Shown in pieces: positions 17,174-26,161 of a DNA stretch of 64,000 bases. The translations under genes and the position numbers were made by a program. Each line of letters opens with the position of its first letter. Within the stretch, counting starts at the first letter, position 1. A model generated the notes under the pieces. The model worked only from the letters and a program-made list of their open reading frames with translations, was not told the DNA's origin and did not search any database. The stretch comes from Dyella_B acidisoli (GTDB taxonomy: Bacteria; Pseudomonadota; Gammaproteobacteria; Xanthomonadales; Rhodanobacteraceae): the NCBI RefSeq assembly GCF_049532895.1, contig NZ_CP064031.1, positions 3,162,001 to 3,226,000 on the forward strand, written 5' to 3'.

Positions 17174-17221
17174 GGAGAGATCATTCTGCCAAACTAAGCT
17201 GAACGATACGGACACAGGACC

Positions 17222-17959
17222 ATGCCGTACCCGCTAGACAACACCTTGCCCACTTCCGCTACCGAGCCTTATGTGCTGGTGGCCGATGACGATGCACCTA
17301 CGCGCTGCTTTCTCGGCGACGCTTTTCGCCAGTTCGGCGCGCGCGTTGCGCTCGCCACCTCAGGCGGCGAAGCGCAGACGCTGACCCACGACGAACCTTT
17401 CGACTTGCTGGTGCTGGATTGCCGGATGCCAGGCGGTGGCGCGGTCGAAATCCTGACCTATCTTCGCAACGACCAGAACGCGCGCTCGGTAAGTAGCCCA
17501 GCTGTCGCCAGCAGCGCTGAATTGGATGCCGAGGCTCAGCAGACACTACTCGCGGCTGGTTTCCACGCTGTGCTGCCCAAGCCATGCACGCTGCAGGATC
17601 TACGCGACATACTCGCCTTGGCCACATCCGGCCGCCGCAATCTGCCGGTGCTGGACGACGGTCTAGCCTTGAACACCAGTGGCACCCCGGCGGTGGTACA
17701 GGCACTACGCGGCCTGTTCCGGCAGGAACTGATGAACATCTGCGAAGAGCTGGACGATCTGAACACAGATGCCAAGGCGCTGGAAGCGCGCTTGCACAAG
17801 CTGCGTTCATCGTGCGGGTTCTGTGGTGCGGCTTCGCTGTCGGAAAACATCGTTTCGCTGCAACAGCATTTGAAGCTGGAGCATCGCGGGGCGATGTTGC
17901 CGTTGGCAGCTTTTCGGCGTTCGGTACAACAGACTATCGAAGCGTTATCGCCGGTCTGA
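17222..17959 (+). CDS. REC-HPt phosphorelay protein
   Basis: A 245-residue protein with a receiver domain (about residues 15-135) and a histidine phosphotransfer domain (about residues 150-240), and no DNA-binding or enzymatic output. The receiver has the acidic triad ADDDAP, the phospho-acceptor Asp66 in LVLDCRMPGGG and the conserved lysine in LPKPC. The HPt domain has His192 in HKLRSSCGFCGA, matching the HxLKGSSxxxGA consensus. It should pass phosphate between Asp and His as an intermediate of a multistep relay; no sensor kinase gene is next to it, so its partners are elsewhere. It is divergent from the YdbH-like gene and convergent with recO. Confidence 0.85.
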   Translation: MPYPLDNTLPTSATEPYVLVADDDAPTRCFLGDAFRQFGARVALATSGGEAQTLTHDEPFDLLVLDCRMPGGGAVEILTYLRNDQNARSVSSPAVASSAELDAEAQQTLLAAGFHAVLPKPCTLQDLRDILALATSGRRNLPVLDDGLALNTSGTPAVVQALRGLFRQELMNICEELDDLNTDAKALEARLHKLRSSCGFCGAASLSENIVSLQQHLKLEHRGAMLPLAAFRRSVQQTIEALSPV

Positions 17960-17969
17960 ACCGATACGG

Positions 17970-18680
17970 CTAACGGCGCGTAAGCGCTCCGCGCAAAACG
18001 CGCCATGCACGCAGTTCAACGCCACCGAGATGAAAGCGGATCAGTTCGCGCATCATGCCGCGCAACGCATGCAGCCCTTGTGCATCGGGCATGCGATCGT
18101 CACACAGCGCAAGCAGATCATCGCCGCACAAGGCATGCGGCTCGTTGGGGTTGCATCGCACAGCACCGTGCTCCGGGCGATACGCATACAGCACTTCCGG
18201 CTGCAAAGGTTCGCCGGTATCCGCATCTGCATCGAGCTGCAAGGCATAACCAAGTGCAGCTAACAGATCGCGTTCGAAACGTCGTAAATGCCACGCGAGG
18301 GATTCACCCGCGGCCAGGCGCGCAAGTGTCTGCGCGTAAGCGTGGAAAAGCTCCGGATGCGGGTCCTGACGTTCCGTGAGTCGCACCACCAGTTCGTTGA
18401 CATACAAGCCTGCCAAGCCCGCATCGCCTTGCAGCCGTAACGGTACCGCCGTGGACTCAGCGATCCGCAAAGTCGCCAATTCACCACGCATTTGCAGATC
18501 CAACACCAACGGCTGGAATGGCTCCAATTGCGAGCGCTGCAATCGGCCTCGCTGGCTGCGTACGCCACGCGCAACGACGCCCAGGCGTCCGTGATCGCGT
18601 GTCAGACATTCGAGCAGCAGCGAGGTTTCGCGGTAGGGGCGCGAGTGCAGGACGTACGCGGGCTGTTGCTCGATGAGCAT
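17970..18680 (-). CDS. recO: DNA repair protein RecO
   Basis: RecO anneals DNA and, with RecR, loads RecA on SSB-coated single strands in the RecF pathway. The 236-residue protein has the N-terminal OB-fold start typical of the family (QPAYVLHSRPYRETSLLLE, then GRLGVVARGVR) and a helical C-terminal domain with RFERDLLAALGY. The zinc-finger cysteines of some RecO proteins are not clearly present. It is the last gene of the lepA-lepB-DUF4845-rnc-era-recO run, 68 bases after era. Confidence 0.94.
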   Translation of the reverse strand: MLIEQQPAYVLHSRPYRETSLLLECLTRDHGRLGVVARGVRSQRGRLQRSQLEPFQPLVLDLQMRGELATLRIAESTAVPLRLQGDAGLAGLYVNELVVRLTERQDPHPELFHAYAQTLARLAAGESLAWHLRRFERDLLAALGYALQLDADADTGEPLQPEVLYAYRPEHGAVRCNPNEPHALCGDDLLALCDDRMPDAQGLHALRGMMRELIRFHLGGVELRAWRVLRGALTRR

Positions 18681-18748
18681 GGGTTTATGAGCGTGCTATT
18701 AGCGCCCTCTCCTGGTTACAGAAGAGAGTCGGTATGGGATCAATCGCA

Positions 18749-19684
18749 CTAATCGGTATACCCAAACTGCTTCAACATCGATTCGTCATCCGCCCAGCCC
18801 TCACGCACCTTCACCCACAGCCGCAGGAAGACCTTGCGATCGAACATCCGCTCCATATGACGGCGCGCGGCGCTGCCGATGGCTTTGAGCTGTTCGCCAC
18901 CTTGACCGATGACGATAGCTTTCTGGCCATCGCGTTCCACCCAGATCACGGCATGGATTTCCGCTACGCCGTCGGGGCGATCATTGAACTGCTCGATCTC
19001 CACCGTGGTGGCATATGGCAGCTCCTGATTGAGGCGCAGCATCAGTTGCTCGCGCACCATCTCCGCAGCGAGAAATCGTTCGCTGCGATCGGTGATCTCG
19101 TCTTCACCGAACACCGGCGCGCGCACTGGCAGGCGCGACAGGATGTCTTGCGCGAGCACGTCCAGGCCCTTGCTCTTCAGTGCGCTGACGTAATGCACGG
19201 CTTCGAAACTGTGCTTTTCGCAGAGTTCGGCCACGAACGGCAACAGCGTCGCCTTGTCTTTGCTGAGGTCGACTTTATTGATCACCAGCAGACGCGGAAT
19301 GCGTTGCTCGGCCAGTGCCTCGTAGAGCGCTTCGTCTTCGTCTGTCCAACGCCCGGCTTCAATCACTTGCACAGCCAGTTCCACTTCGCTCAATGCGGAA
19401 TGTACGGCGCGGTTGAGGCTGCGGTTCATGGCCCGCTTAGCGCCGCGATGCAGACCCGGCGTATCCACATAGAGAACTTGCCCGGCTCCGCTGGTAGCAA
19501 TGCCGAGAATGCGATGGCGCGTCGTCTGCGGACGCGGGCTGACGATCGACAGGCGAAAGCCGATCAATGCATTGAGCAAGGTCGACTTGCCGACATTCGG
19601 CCGGCCGGTCAGTGCCACGAAGCCGCAGCGGAAGTCCGAATGCGGCAGTTCGTTCTCGACGTTGTCGTCGCGTTCGTCGTTCAT
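18749..19684 (-). CDS. era: GTPase Era, 30S ribosome assembly
   Basis: Era is an essential GTPase that binds the 3' end of 16S rRNA and assists small-subunit maturation. The 311-residue protein has G1 GRPNVGKST, the switch segment PQTTRH, G3 DTPGLH and G4 NKVD, followed by a C-terminal KH RNA-binding domain (about residues 215-300). I choose the ATG at 19684, which gives a length close to other Era proteins; the open frame also allows an ATG at 19720, with no clear ribosome-binding site for either. It lies between rnc and recO as in many proteobacteria. Confidence 0.96.
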   Translation of the reverse strand: MNDERDDNVENELPHSDFRCGFVALTGRPNVGKSTLLNALIGFRLSIVSPRPQTTRHRILGIATSGAGQVLYVDTPGLHRGAKRAMNRSLNRAVHSALSEVELAVQVIEAGRWTDEDEALYEALAEQRIPRLLVINKVDLSKDKATLLPFVAELCEKHSFEAVHYVSALKSKGLDVLAQDILSRLPVRAPVFGEDEITDRSERFLAAEMVREQLMLRLNQELPYATTVEIEQFNDRPDGVAEIHAVIWVERDGQKAIVIGQGGEQLKAIGSAARRHMERMFDRKVFLRLWVKVREGWADDESMLKQFGYTD

Positions 19685-19807
19685 GGTACGAGGGTACTCT
19701 TCGTAGTCGGGTATAAGCATGGCGCCGCTCGCTCGCGAACGCCACCTCGGGTGGCATCGCCATGCAAAAAAGTCAGGTATTGAAACGGTGCGGCCAGGTC
19801 GCGTGAA

Positions 19808-20467
19808 TCACGACCCTTCCTGGACGCCGACAAGGCGGGCCAAAACCACTTCGGCGGCATCCTGCTCGGCAAGCCGCCGGCTGCTGCCACGGCCCGCGGC
19901 AGTCACGGCCATCGGCTCGGCAATCACACAGTTCACTTCGAAAACGCGGGCGTGTTCCTCACCTTCGGTGGACACCAGCTCGTAATGTGGTAAGGGCTGG
20001 CCTTGTGCCTGCAACCATTCCTGCAGCCGGGTCTTTGCGTCTTTGGACGAGTGCGGCAAGGCGGCGACGCGGTCGGTGAACAAGGTACGCACCACGGTCC
20101 TGCAGGCCTCGAAACCACCGTCCAGATAAACCGCCGCCACCAATGCTTCGAACGCGTCGGCCAGAATGGAATCGCGCCGGAAGCCGCCACTCTTGAGCTC
20201 GCCGGAACCGAGCTTCAGGCTATCACCCAGTTCGAGTTCTCGCGCCACCGTGGCCAGCGCCTGCCCGTTCACCAACTGCGCGCGCAGGCGGGACATTTCG
20301 CCTTCGGCAGCTTTGGGGTGCGTCTCGTAGAGCATCTCGGCGACGATGGCCCCGAGCAGGGCGTCGCCGAGAAACTCCATGCGCTCATTGTTGGGTTTGC
20401 CCGCGCTGCGGTGCGTCAGAGCAAGTGCGGCCAGCGAGGGATCGCGAAAGTTATAAGGCAATTCCAC
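19808..20467 (-). CDS. rnc: ribonuclease III
   Basis: RNase III cleaves double-stranded RNA in rRNA precursors and regulatory duplexes. The 219-residue protein carries the signature NERMEFLGDA with the second acidic cluster DAFEALVAAVYLDGG, and a C-terminal double-stranded RNA-binding domain (about residues 145-215). Translation begins at GTG (20467), two bases after the DUF4845 stop codon, so it is probably coupled to that gene. It stands between lepB-DUF4845 and era, the usual order. Confidence 0.97.
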   Translation of the reverse strand: MELPYNFRDPSLAALALTHRSAGKPNNERMEFLGDALLGAIVAEMLYETHPKAAEGEMSRLRAQLVNGQALATVARELELGDSLKLGSGELKSGGFRRDSILADAFEALVAAVYLDGGFEACRTVVRTLFTDRVAALPHSSKDAKTRLQEWLQAQGQPLPHYELVSTEGEEHARVFEVNCVIAEPMAVTAAGRGSSRRLAEQDAAEVVLARLVGVQEGS

Positions 20468-20469
20468 TG

Positions 20470-20856
20470 TTATTGCGGTGGAGCGACATTACCCGCCACG
20501 GGCACGCTCTTTTCGAAATGGATCAGGAAGTCGATGTTGTACATGAAAGGTATGTCTTTGTCATAGCTGACACGCAGCTCGTTGCCCTTGGGGCCTTGCC
20601 CCATGGTGATGTCCTTGGGGCTGATCGTCGCGTCGTCCACGTATTGGAAGCCGAGTTTGAACAGTAGATCGCGGCGAACCTGATCCAGCGTCTGGCCTTC
20701 TACGCCTTGGGTGGCGATCTGGTTCATGGCTTTGACCACGCCCGCGTATTCGGTATAAGCCGGCACTAACTTCATCGCCATGAAGGCGAAGAAACCGGCC
20801 ACGGCCAACACCACGATAAAGCCAATCAACGTGATGCCCGACTGTTTCGATTTCAT
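20470..20856 (-). CDS. DUF4845 single-span membrane protein
   Basis: A 128-residue protein with one N-terminal hydrophobic helix (GITLIGFIVVLAVAGFFAFM, residues about 7-26) and a small periplasmic domain. Its place between lepB and rnc and its pilin-like N-terminus fit the DUF4845 family found at this position in Pseudomonas and Xanthomonas. No function is established. The ATG at 20856 has a good ribosome-binding site, GAGGGG. The rnc start overlaps its end region, suggesting coupled translation. Confidence 0.85.
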   Translation of the reverse strand: MKSKQSGITLIGFIVVLAVAGFFAFMAMKLVPAYTEYAGVVKAMNQIATQGVEGQTLDQVRRDLLFKLGFQYVDDATISPKDITMGQGPKGNELRVSYDKDIPFMYNIDFLIHFEKSVPVAGNVAPPQ

Positions 20857-20984
20857 TGTCCCCTCGCTATGCCGCTGGCGCGGCCCCTGTTCCGAAGCTA
20901 AACCCCATGTGCGTACTTTGCCCGGTCCGCGCACGCATCGCCAGCGACACGTTCACGATTCCGCCAGCGACCGTATGCGCAGCA

Positions 20985-21884
20985 TCAATGGATAACCGTA
21001 CCGATGCGATGGAAATCCACGTTGCCGGTGCTCATACCCTTCCAGCTGAACCAGATCATGAAGGCCTTGCCAACCAGGTTTTCCTCCGGCATGCAGCTCC
21101 ACCAGCGACTGTCTTCGCTGTTCTCGCGGTCATCGCCCATCACGATGTAGCAGTTCGCCGGAACGACCGACGGCACGCGGCTATTGGGAATCGGCGGCGT
21201 CGGACCACGCCCCGGCATGCGTGCAATCAGGTGATTGACGGGGCCAAGTTGCTCGCTCCAGATCGTGGCGTTGTAGTACAGCAGTTCGTTGTCTTCCTGC
21301 CGCAGGGGGTTGCCCTTGAACGGGCCGATCTGGGTATCGACCACCGGCTTGCCGTTGATCGCGATCTGGCTGTCATGCACTTCGATGGTGTCACCCGGCA
21401 GGCCGACTACGCGCTTGATCCAGTTCTGGCTGGCGACGGGTGCATGCGGATCAGCACAGGTGATGTCGCCGCTGCGCACTGTCTTGCCGCTGTCGTCCTG
21501 GCAGATGTAGCCAGGAAAACGAAACACCACCACGTCACCGCGCTTGGGCTCGCCGAAGCTGACCACTTTGTTGTTGAAAGCCGGCAGGCGCAGACCGTAG
21601 GCAAATTTATTGACCAGGATGAAGTCGCCCACGTCCAGCGTCGGCATCATCGAACCGGAGGGAATGCGGAACGGTTCGGCGACGAAGGAACGCAGCAGCA
21701 GCACTACGAAGATCACGGGAAACAGCGAGCGAGCCCAATCGACGGCTGCTGGATCGCGATATTCCTCGCCTGCCGCGTCGAAGCGCGCCTTGCGCCGCTT
21801 GTAGAGAAGCAGTCGATCGAGACCCCACACCACACCGAACAGTACGGTGAGGGCGAGCAGAATGGCCGAAAAATCAAAATCCAT
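20985..21884 (-). CDS. lepB: signal peptidase I (operonic copy)
   Basis: Inner-membrane serine-lysine protease that removes signal peptides from exported proteins. The 299-residue protein has two N-terminal membrane helices (about residues 6-27 and 54-68), the nucleophile Ser78 in PSGSMMPTL, the general-base lysine in KRVVGLPGD and the closing motif MGDDRENSEDSR. It follows lepA by 12 bases. A second, smaller signal peptidase I gene is present at 42222-42920. Confidence 0.97.
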   Translation of the reverse strand: MDFDFSAILLALTVLFGVVWGLDRLLLYKRRKARFDAAGEEYRDPAAVDWARSLFPVIFVVLLLRSFVAEPFRIPSGSMMPTLDVGDFILVNKFAYGLRLPAFNNKVVSFGEPKRGDVVVFRFPGYICQDDSGKTVRSGDITCADPHAPVASQNWIKRVVGLPGDTIEVHDSQIAINGKPVVDTQIGPFKGNPLRQEDNELLYYNATIWSEQLGPVNHLIARMPGRGPTPPIPNSRVPSVVPANCYIVMGDDRENSEDSRWWSCMPEENLVGKAFMIWFSWKGMSTGNVDFHRIGTVIH

Positions 21885-21896
21885 GCGTTGGCTCCG

Positions 21897-23687
21897 CTAT
21901 TTGTCCACTTTGAGCACGGCGAGGAAGGCTTCCTGCGGAATCTCGACCCGACCGACCTGCTTCATGCGCTTTTTGCCTTCTTTCTGCTTTTCCAGCAGCT
22001 TCTTCTTACGGCTGACGTCGCCACCGTAGCACTTGGCGAGCACGTTCTTGCGCAGTGCCTTCACCGTCGAACGCGCAATGACTTGCGCACCCACGGCAGC
22101 CTGGATCGCCACATCGAACTGCTGGCGCGGAATTAGATCCTTCATGCGCTCAACCAGGTCACGGCCGCGGCGATCGGCCTGGCTGCGGTGCACGATCAGA
22201 CTGAGCGCGTCCACACGATCGCCGTTGATGAGCACGTCAGTGCGCACAAACGGACCGGCGTCGAAACGCTCCAGGTGGTAGTCCATGGACGCGTAGCCGC
22301 GCGACACGGACTTGAGCTTGTCGAAGAAATCCAGCACCACTTCGGCCAGTGGCAGCTCGTAGCTGATCTGCACCTGTGTGGCGAGATATTGGATGGAACG
22401 TTGCACACCGCGCTTCTCTTCGCACAGCGTGATGATGTTACCGATGTAATCCGGCGGCGTGAGGATGTTCGCGACAATGATCGGTTCGCGGATTTCCTCA
22501 ATCTGCGTCGAAGGCGGCAGATGTGCGGGATTGTCGAGCTTGAGCACCGTGCCGTCGCTCTTGAGCACTTCGTATACCACCGTGGGTGCGGTGGTGATGA
22601 GGTTCAGGTCGTATTCGCGCTCCAGGCGTTCCTGCACGATTTCCATGTGCAGCATGCCGAGGAAGCCGCAACGGAAACCGAAGCCCATCGCTTCGGAGCT
22701 TTCGGGCTCGAAGAACAGCGCCGCATCGTTGAGGCGCAGCTTGTCCAACGCTTCGCGTAGTGCGGGGTAATCGTCGGCGGCAACCGGGAACAGACCCGCG
22801 AACACGCGCGGCTGCATGGTCTGGAAGCCGGGCAGCGGATGCGAAGCGGGTTTGCCGGCCAGGGTCAAGGTATCGCCCACCGGTGCACCATGCACGTCCT
22901 TGATGGAGGCGGTGATCCAGCCCACTTCGCCAGCGGCGAGCTTATCCAGCTTCTTGCGCTTGGGCGTGAACACGCCCACTTCACTTACTTCGTGCGCGCG
23001 GCCGGTGGACATCACCAGCAGCTTGTCACCGGGCTTGATCTCGCCCTGCATGACGCGGACCAGCGACACCACGCCGAGGTAGTTGTCGAACCAGGAGTCG
23101 ATGATCAATGCCTGCAGGCGATCGGTATCGCGCGGCTTCGGCGGCGGAATGCGCGCGACGATGGCCTCAAGCACCTCCACCACGTTCTGGCCGGTCTTGG
23201 CGCTGACGGCGACGGCGTCGGTGGCATCGATGCCAATCACGGCCTCGATCTCGCCCTTCACTTTTTCAGGGTCAGCGGTGGGTAGATCGATCTTATTGAG
23301 TACGGGCACCACTTCCAGCCCCTGCTCCACTGCGGTGTAGCAATTGGCGACCGACTGCGCCTCCACGCCCTGTGCCGCATCCACCACCAGCAATGCGCCT
23401 TCGCAGGCAGCAAGCGAGCGGCTTACTTCATAGGAGAAGTCGACATGGCCGGGGGTGTCGATGAAATTGAGTTGGTAGGTCTTGCCGTCCCGCGCCTTAT
23501 ACGGCAACGACACGGACTGCGCCTTGATGGTGATGCCGCGCTCGCGTTCGATCGGGTTGCTATCCAGCACCTGGGCTTCCATCTCGCGCTCGGCAAGTCC
23601 GCCGCAGATCTGAATGATGCGGTCGGCAAGTGTCGATTTGCCGTGATCGATGTGGGCGATGATGGAGAAATTGCGGATCAGTTCCAT
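21897..23687 (-). CDS. lepA: elongation factor 4 (LepA)
   Basis: LepA is a ribosome-dependent GTPase that affects initiation and back-translocation and is conserved in nearly all bacteria. The 596-residue protein begins NFSIIAHIDHGKST (G1), has DTPGHVDF (G3) and NKIDLP (G4), the EF-G-like domains II and III, and the LepA-specific C-terminal domain with YGGDVSRKKKLLEKQKEGKKR. The ATG at 23687 matches the family start; the GTG two codons upstream is also open. It heads the run to lepB, rnc, era and recO. Confidence 0.97.
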   Translation of the reverse strand: MELIRNFSIIAHIDHGKSTLADRIIQICGGLAEREMEAQVLDSNPIERERGITIKAQSVSLPYKARDGKTYQLNFIDTPGHVDFSYEVSRSLAACEGALLVVDAAQGVEAQSVANCYTAVEQGLEVVPVLNKIDLPTADPEKVKGEIEAVIGIDATDAVAVSAKTGQNVVEVLEAIVARIPPPKPRDTDRLQALIIDSWFDNYLGVVSLVRVMQGEIKPGDKLLVMSTGRAHEVSEVGVFTPKRKKLDKLAAGEVGWITASIKDVHGAPVGDTLTLAGKPASHPLPGFQTMQPRVFAGLFPVAADDYPALREALDKLRLNDAALFFEPESSEAMGFGFRCGFLGMLHMEIVQERLEREYDLNLITTAPTVVYEVLKSDGTVLKLDNPAHLPPSTQIEEIREPIIVANILTPPDYIGNIITLCEEKRGVQRSIQYLATQVQISYELPLAEVVLDFFDKLKSVSRGYASMDYHLERFDAGPFVRTDVLINGDRVDALSLIVHRSQADRRGRDLVERMKDLIPRQQFDVAIQAAVGAQVIARSTVKALRKNVLAKCYGGDVSRKKKLLEKQKEGKKRMKQVGRVEIPQEAFLAVLKVDK

Positions 23688-23830
23688 GGGCACGCTGTCA
23701 GCTTCACGACCTCGCGCGATGCGAAAGGCCGGCTATCGCCGGGATGGCGATATTAGCCGGTCATTATCGCATGGTTTGAGAACGCCAGCCCATGACATCG
23801 CGGTGCGGCTGGCTCCTAGGCCCCATAAAT

Positions 23831-23858
23831 GAAGACCCGCCACGCGGGCGGGTCTTCT
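23831..23858 (-). terminator. rho-independent terminator of mucD
   Basis: A GAAGACCCGCC / GGCGGGTCTTC type stem with a short loop just after the mucD stop codon. It separates the rpoE-rseA-mucD transcript from lepA. Confidence 0.75.
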
Positions 23859-23868
23859 TGAGGCTTGA

Positions 23869-25350
23869 TTACTGATCCTTCTCGCTGGGAACGGTCAGCG
23901 CGATGAAATTGTTGGCATCGCCCCGACGCACCAGCAGCAACACGGTGTCGCCCGGCTTCACACCGGCAGTGGCGGCGCGGAAAGCTTCGACGCTGCTTAC
24001 CTTCTTCTGGTTGACCATCAGAATCACATCACCCGGCTGCAAACCGGCCTGGGCGGCCACCGGGCCGGTGACGTTCGCAATGGCCACGCCCTCGCCTGCC
24101 TTCAGTCCAAGCTGACTGCGCGCAGCGGCGTCCACGTTTTCCACGCTCAAGCCAAATGCATCGGAACCACTGCTCGGCGCCGCCTTGCCCAGTGCGGAGC
24201 GGCCGTTCTGGTCGCGCGGCATGGTGCCGATGGTAGCTTCGACGGTTTTTTCCTTGCCATCGCGCAGGATCTTGATCGGCACAGTCGAACCCGGCTTGGT
24301 CATCGAGACCAAAGGCGGCAGGTCGGTTCCTTGAACGATGTCGTGATCATTGTAAGAAAGGATCACGTCACCCGATTGCAGGCCCGCCTTCTGCGCGGCG
24401 CTGTCCGGCGACACATTGACCACGATAGCGCCCTTCGCGCTATCGAGTTTGAGGGCCTTCACCATGTCCTCATCGACCGGCTTGATCTCCACGCCCAGCA
24501 TGCCGCGCGTGACATAGCCCCTGGTTTTGAGCTGATCGACCACGCTCATCGCCAGATCGATCGGAATCGAGAACGCAACGCCCTGGTAGCCGCCGGTGTC
24601 CGAATAGATCTGCGAATTCACGCCCACCACCTGCCCTTGCAGGTTGAACAGCGGGCCGCCGGAATTGCCGCGGTTGATCGGCACATCGGTCTGGATGAAC
24701 GAGGTACTGGGCTGATCGCCTGCACCGAGGCTGCGACCCACTGCACTCACGATGCCCTGCGTCACGGTGTAGTCAAAGCCGAATGGCGAACCGATGGCAA
24801 GCACCCACTGGCCGGGCTTGAGCAAGCGAGAGTCGCCGATAGTCACAGTCGGCAGGCTGCCACCCGTATCGACTTTCAGCAACGCGATGTCATAGGTGGG
24901 ATCAGTACCCACCACCTTTGCGGTCAACGTACGGCGATCCTGCAAGCGCACGGTCACGACGTCCGCGTGATCGACTACATGATTGTTGGTGAGGATGTAG
25001 CCGTCACTGGAGATGATGAAACCCGATCCCAGCGACGTATGTTTCTGTTCTTCCGGGGACGGCATCATGGGCATGCCGAAGAAACGGCGGAAGATTTCCG
25101 CTTGTCCCGGATCGATTCCCTGCATGGGTGCGCCACCGGCACTCTTCGGCGTGCGACCAGAATACTTGGCTTCCACGTGCACCACGGCCGGAGCGTTCTT
25201 TTCGACGATGCCTGTGAAATCCGGCAGCCCCCCAACGGTTGGAGCAGCCTGCGCCCAGGCCATGGCGCTGGGCGCCATAGCGCCCACCCCTAAGGCGCAG
25301 CCGAGCAGGCCACTGAAAAGACGACTCCTGACGAGACGGGAATGACTCAT
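23869..25350 (-). CDS. mucD: periplasmic serine protease MucD/DegP
   Basis: A 493-residue HtrA-family protease and chaperone that clears misfolded envelope proteins and helps control the sigma-E response. It has a signal sequence (residues 1-35), a trypsin-like domain with His124 in TNNHVVDHA, the catalytic aspartate in TYDIALLKVD and Ser230 in GNSGGPLF, and two PDZ domains (about residues 280-375 and 395-485). The ribosome-binding site GAGGAGGAG directly precedes the ATG. It is the third gene of rpoE-rseA-mucD, an order known from Xanthomonas and close to algU-mucA-mucB-mucD of Pseudomonas, except that mucB is absent. Confidence 0.95.
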   Translation of the reverse strand: MSHSRLVRSRLFSGLLGCALGVGAMAPSAMAWAQAAPTVGGLPDFTGIVEKNAPAVVHVEAKYSGRTPKSAGGAPMQGIDPGQAEIFRRFFGMPMMPSPEEQKHTSLGSGFIISSDGYILTNNHVVDHADVVTVRLQDRRTLTAKVVGTDPTYDIALLKVDTGGSLPTVTIGDSRLLKPGQWVLAIGSPFGFDYTVTQGIVSAVGRSLGAGDQPSTSFIQTDVPINRGNSGGPLFNLQGQVVGVNSQIYSDTGGYQGVAFSIPIDLAMSVVDQLKTRGYVTRGMLGVEIKPVDEDMVKALKLDSAKGAIVVNVSPDSAAQKAGLQSGDVILSYNDHDIVQGTDLPPLVSMTKPGSTVPIKILRDGKEKTVEATIGTMPRDQNGRSALGKAAPSSGSDAFGLSVENVDAAARSQLGLKAGEGVAIANVTGPVAAQAGLQPGDVILMVNQKKVSSVEAFRAATAGVKPGDTVLLLVRRGDANNFIALTVPSEKDQ

Positions 25351-25501
25351 GACTCCTCCTCAAGTTCTAGACGCCCCATCTCACGCGCCAGAACTCGCAA
25401 GTCGGAACGAAAGAGGGGAGACAATAATGAAGAAAGCGGGAAGCCTCGGCGGCTGGCGCAGGAAACGGCGGGCCAAGCCCACCGCTTCCGGAGACTGCTA
25501 C

Positions 25502-26161
25502 TTAACGGGCGCCTTGCGCCGCGGGCCGGGCCTGTGGCGTATCGATCAACAGCAGGTAGCTGCCGTCTTGGTTGTTCAGCGCTTTGTAGCCATGAATGGA
25601 GTATGTCTGGCTGGAATAGCGCTGGAACAGCGGATTATCCGACGGCTCGCCAAGCGTTACGGAAGCACGCTGGCTCAATGCCGAGGCCGAATAAGGGCTC
25701 AAATAGGACGGCACGGCCGCCAGCGAATCGTTGCTCGCATGCACAGCATTGGCAGCGGCGAGTGATGCGCTGGTGCGAACACCCGGCGATGCCGTGCCAC
25801 TGTTAGCAGCAAGACGGGCCGGACGTTCGGAATCGGGAGCAGTCGGCTGCGAAACCATCAGCGCTGCCACTGCCACGCTGGCAGCAATCGCACCGCCCAA
25901 TGACAACCGCAACCAATCGCGCCTGGGGGCTTTGCCGGTCACCTGTTCGCCTTCGATCGCGATCATCACGCGACTTGCGAAACCGGTGCTCGCCACAAGC
26001 GGCAGTTGACGGCGAAGACCATCGCCCGCCACGTGATAGCGCGCCCAGGTCTGCTGCAGCGACGCATCGTGGTCGAGCCTGCGCAACAAGAAGCGCAGTT
26101 CTTCCCTGGACAACTCACCGTCCATGGCTGCGGAAAGATTTTCCATATTGGCTTCAGTCAT
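25502..26161 (-). CDS. rseA: anti-sigma-E factor RseA
   Basis: A 219-residue single-pass inner-membrane protein that holds RpoE inactive until it is cleaved by regulated proteolysis. The N-terminal RseA domain (about residues 1-75) has the start MENLSAAMDGELSREE, a membrane helix lies near residues 86-104, and the rest is periplasmic and low-complexity, ending with a more conserved segment (YSIHGYKALNNQDGSYLLLI). The start codon overlaps the rpoE stop codon (ATGA). No rseB/mucB gene follows; mucD is next. Confidence 0.9.
   Translation of the reverse strand: MTEANMENLSAAMDGELSREELRFLLRRLDHDASLQQTWARYHVAGDGLRRQLPLVASTGFASRVMIAIEGEQVTGKAPRRDWLRLSLGGAIAASVAVAALMVSQPTAPDSERPARLAANSGTASPGVRTSASLAAANAVHASNDSLAAVPSYLSPYSASALSQRASVTLGEPSDNPLFQRYSSQTYSIHGYKALNNQDGSYLLLIDTPQARPAAQGAR

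Noticed and set aside
15665..17197. 510-codon plus-strand frame
   Set aside because: Antisense to the YdbH-like gene; no ribosome-binding site or motif. The minus-strand product has a signal peptide and a plausible fold.
20856..22136. 426-codon plus-strand frame
   Set aside because: Antisense to lepB and the end of lepA, both certain genes.
25427..25765. Plus-strand frame beginning MKKAGSLGG with a good AGGGGAGA ribosome-binding site
   Set aside because: Most of it is antisense to rseA and the translation is low-complexity and basic; the ribosome-binding site alone is not enough. A small antisense transcript is not excluded.
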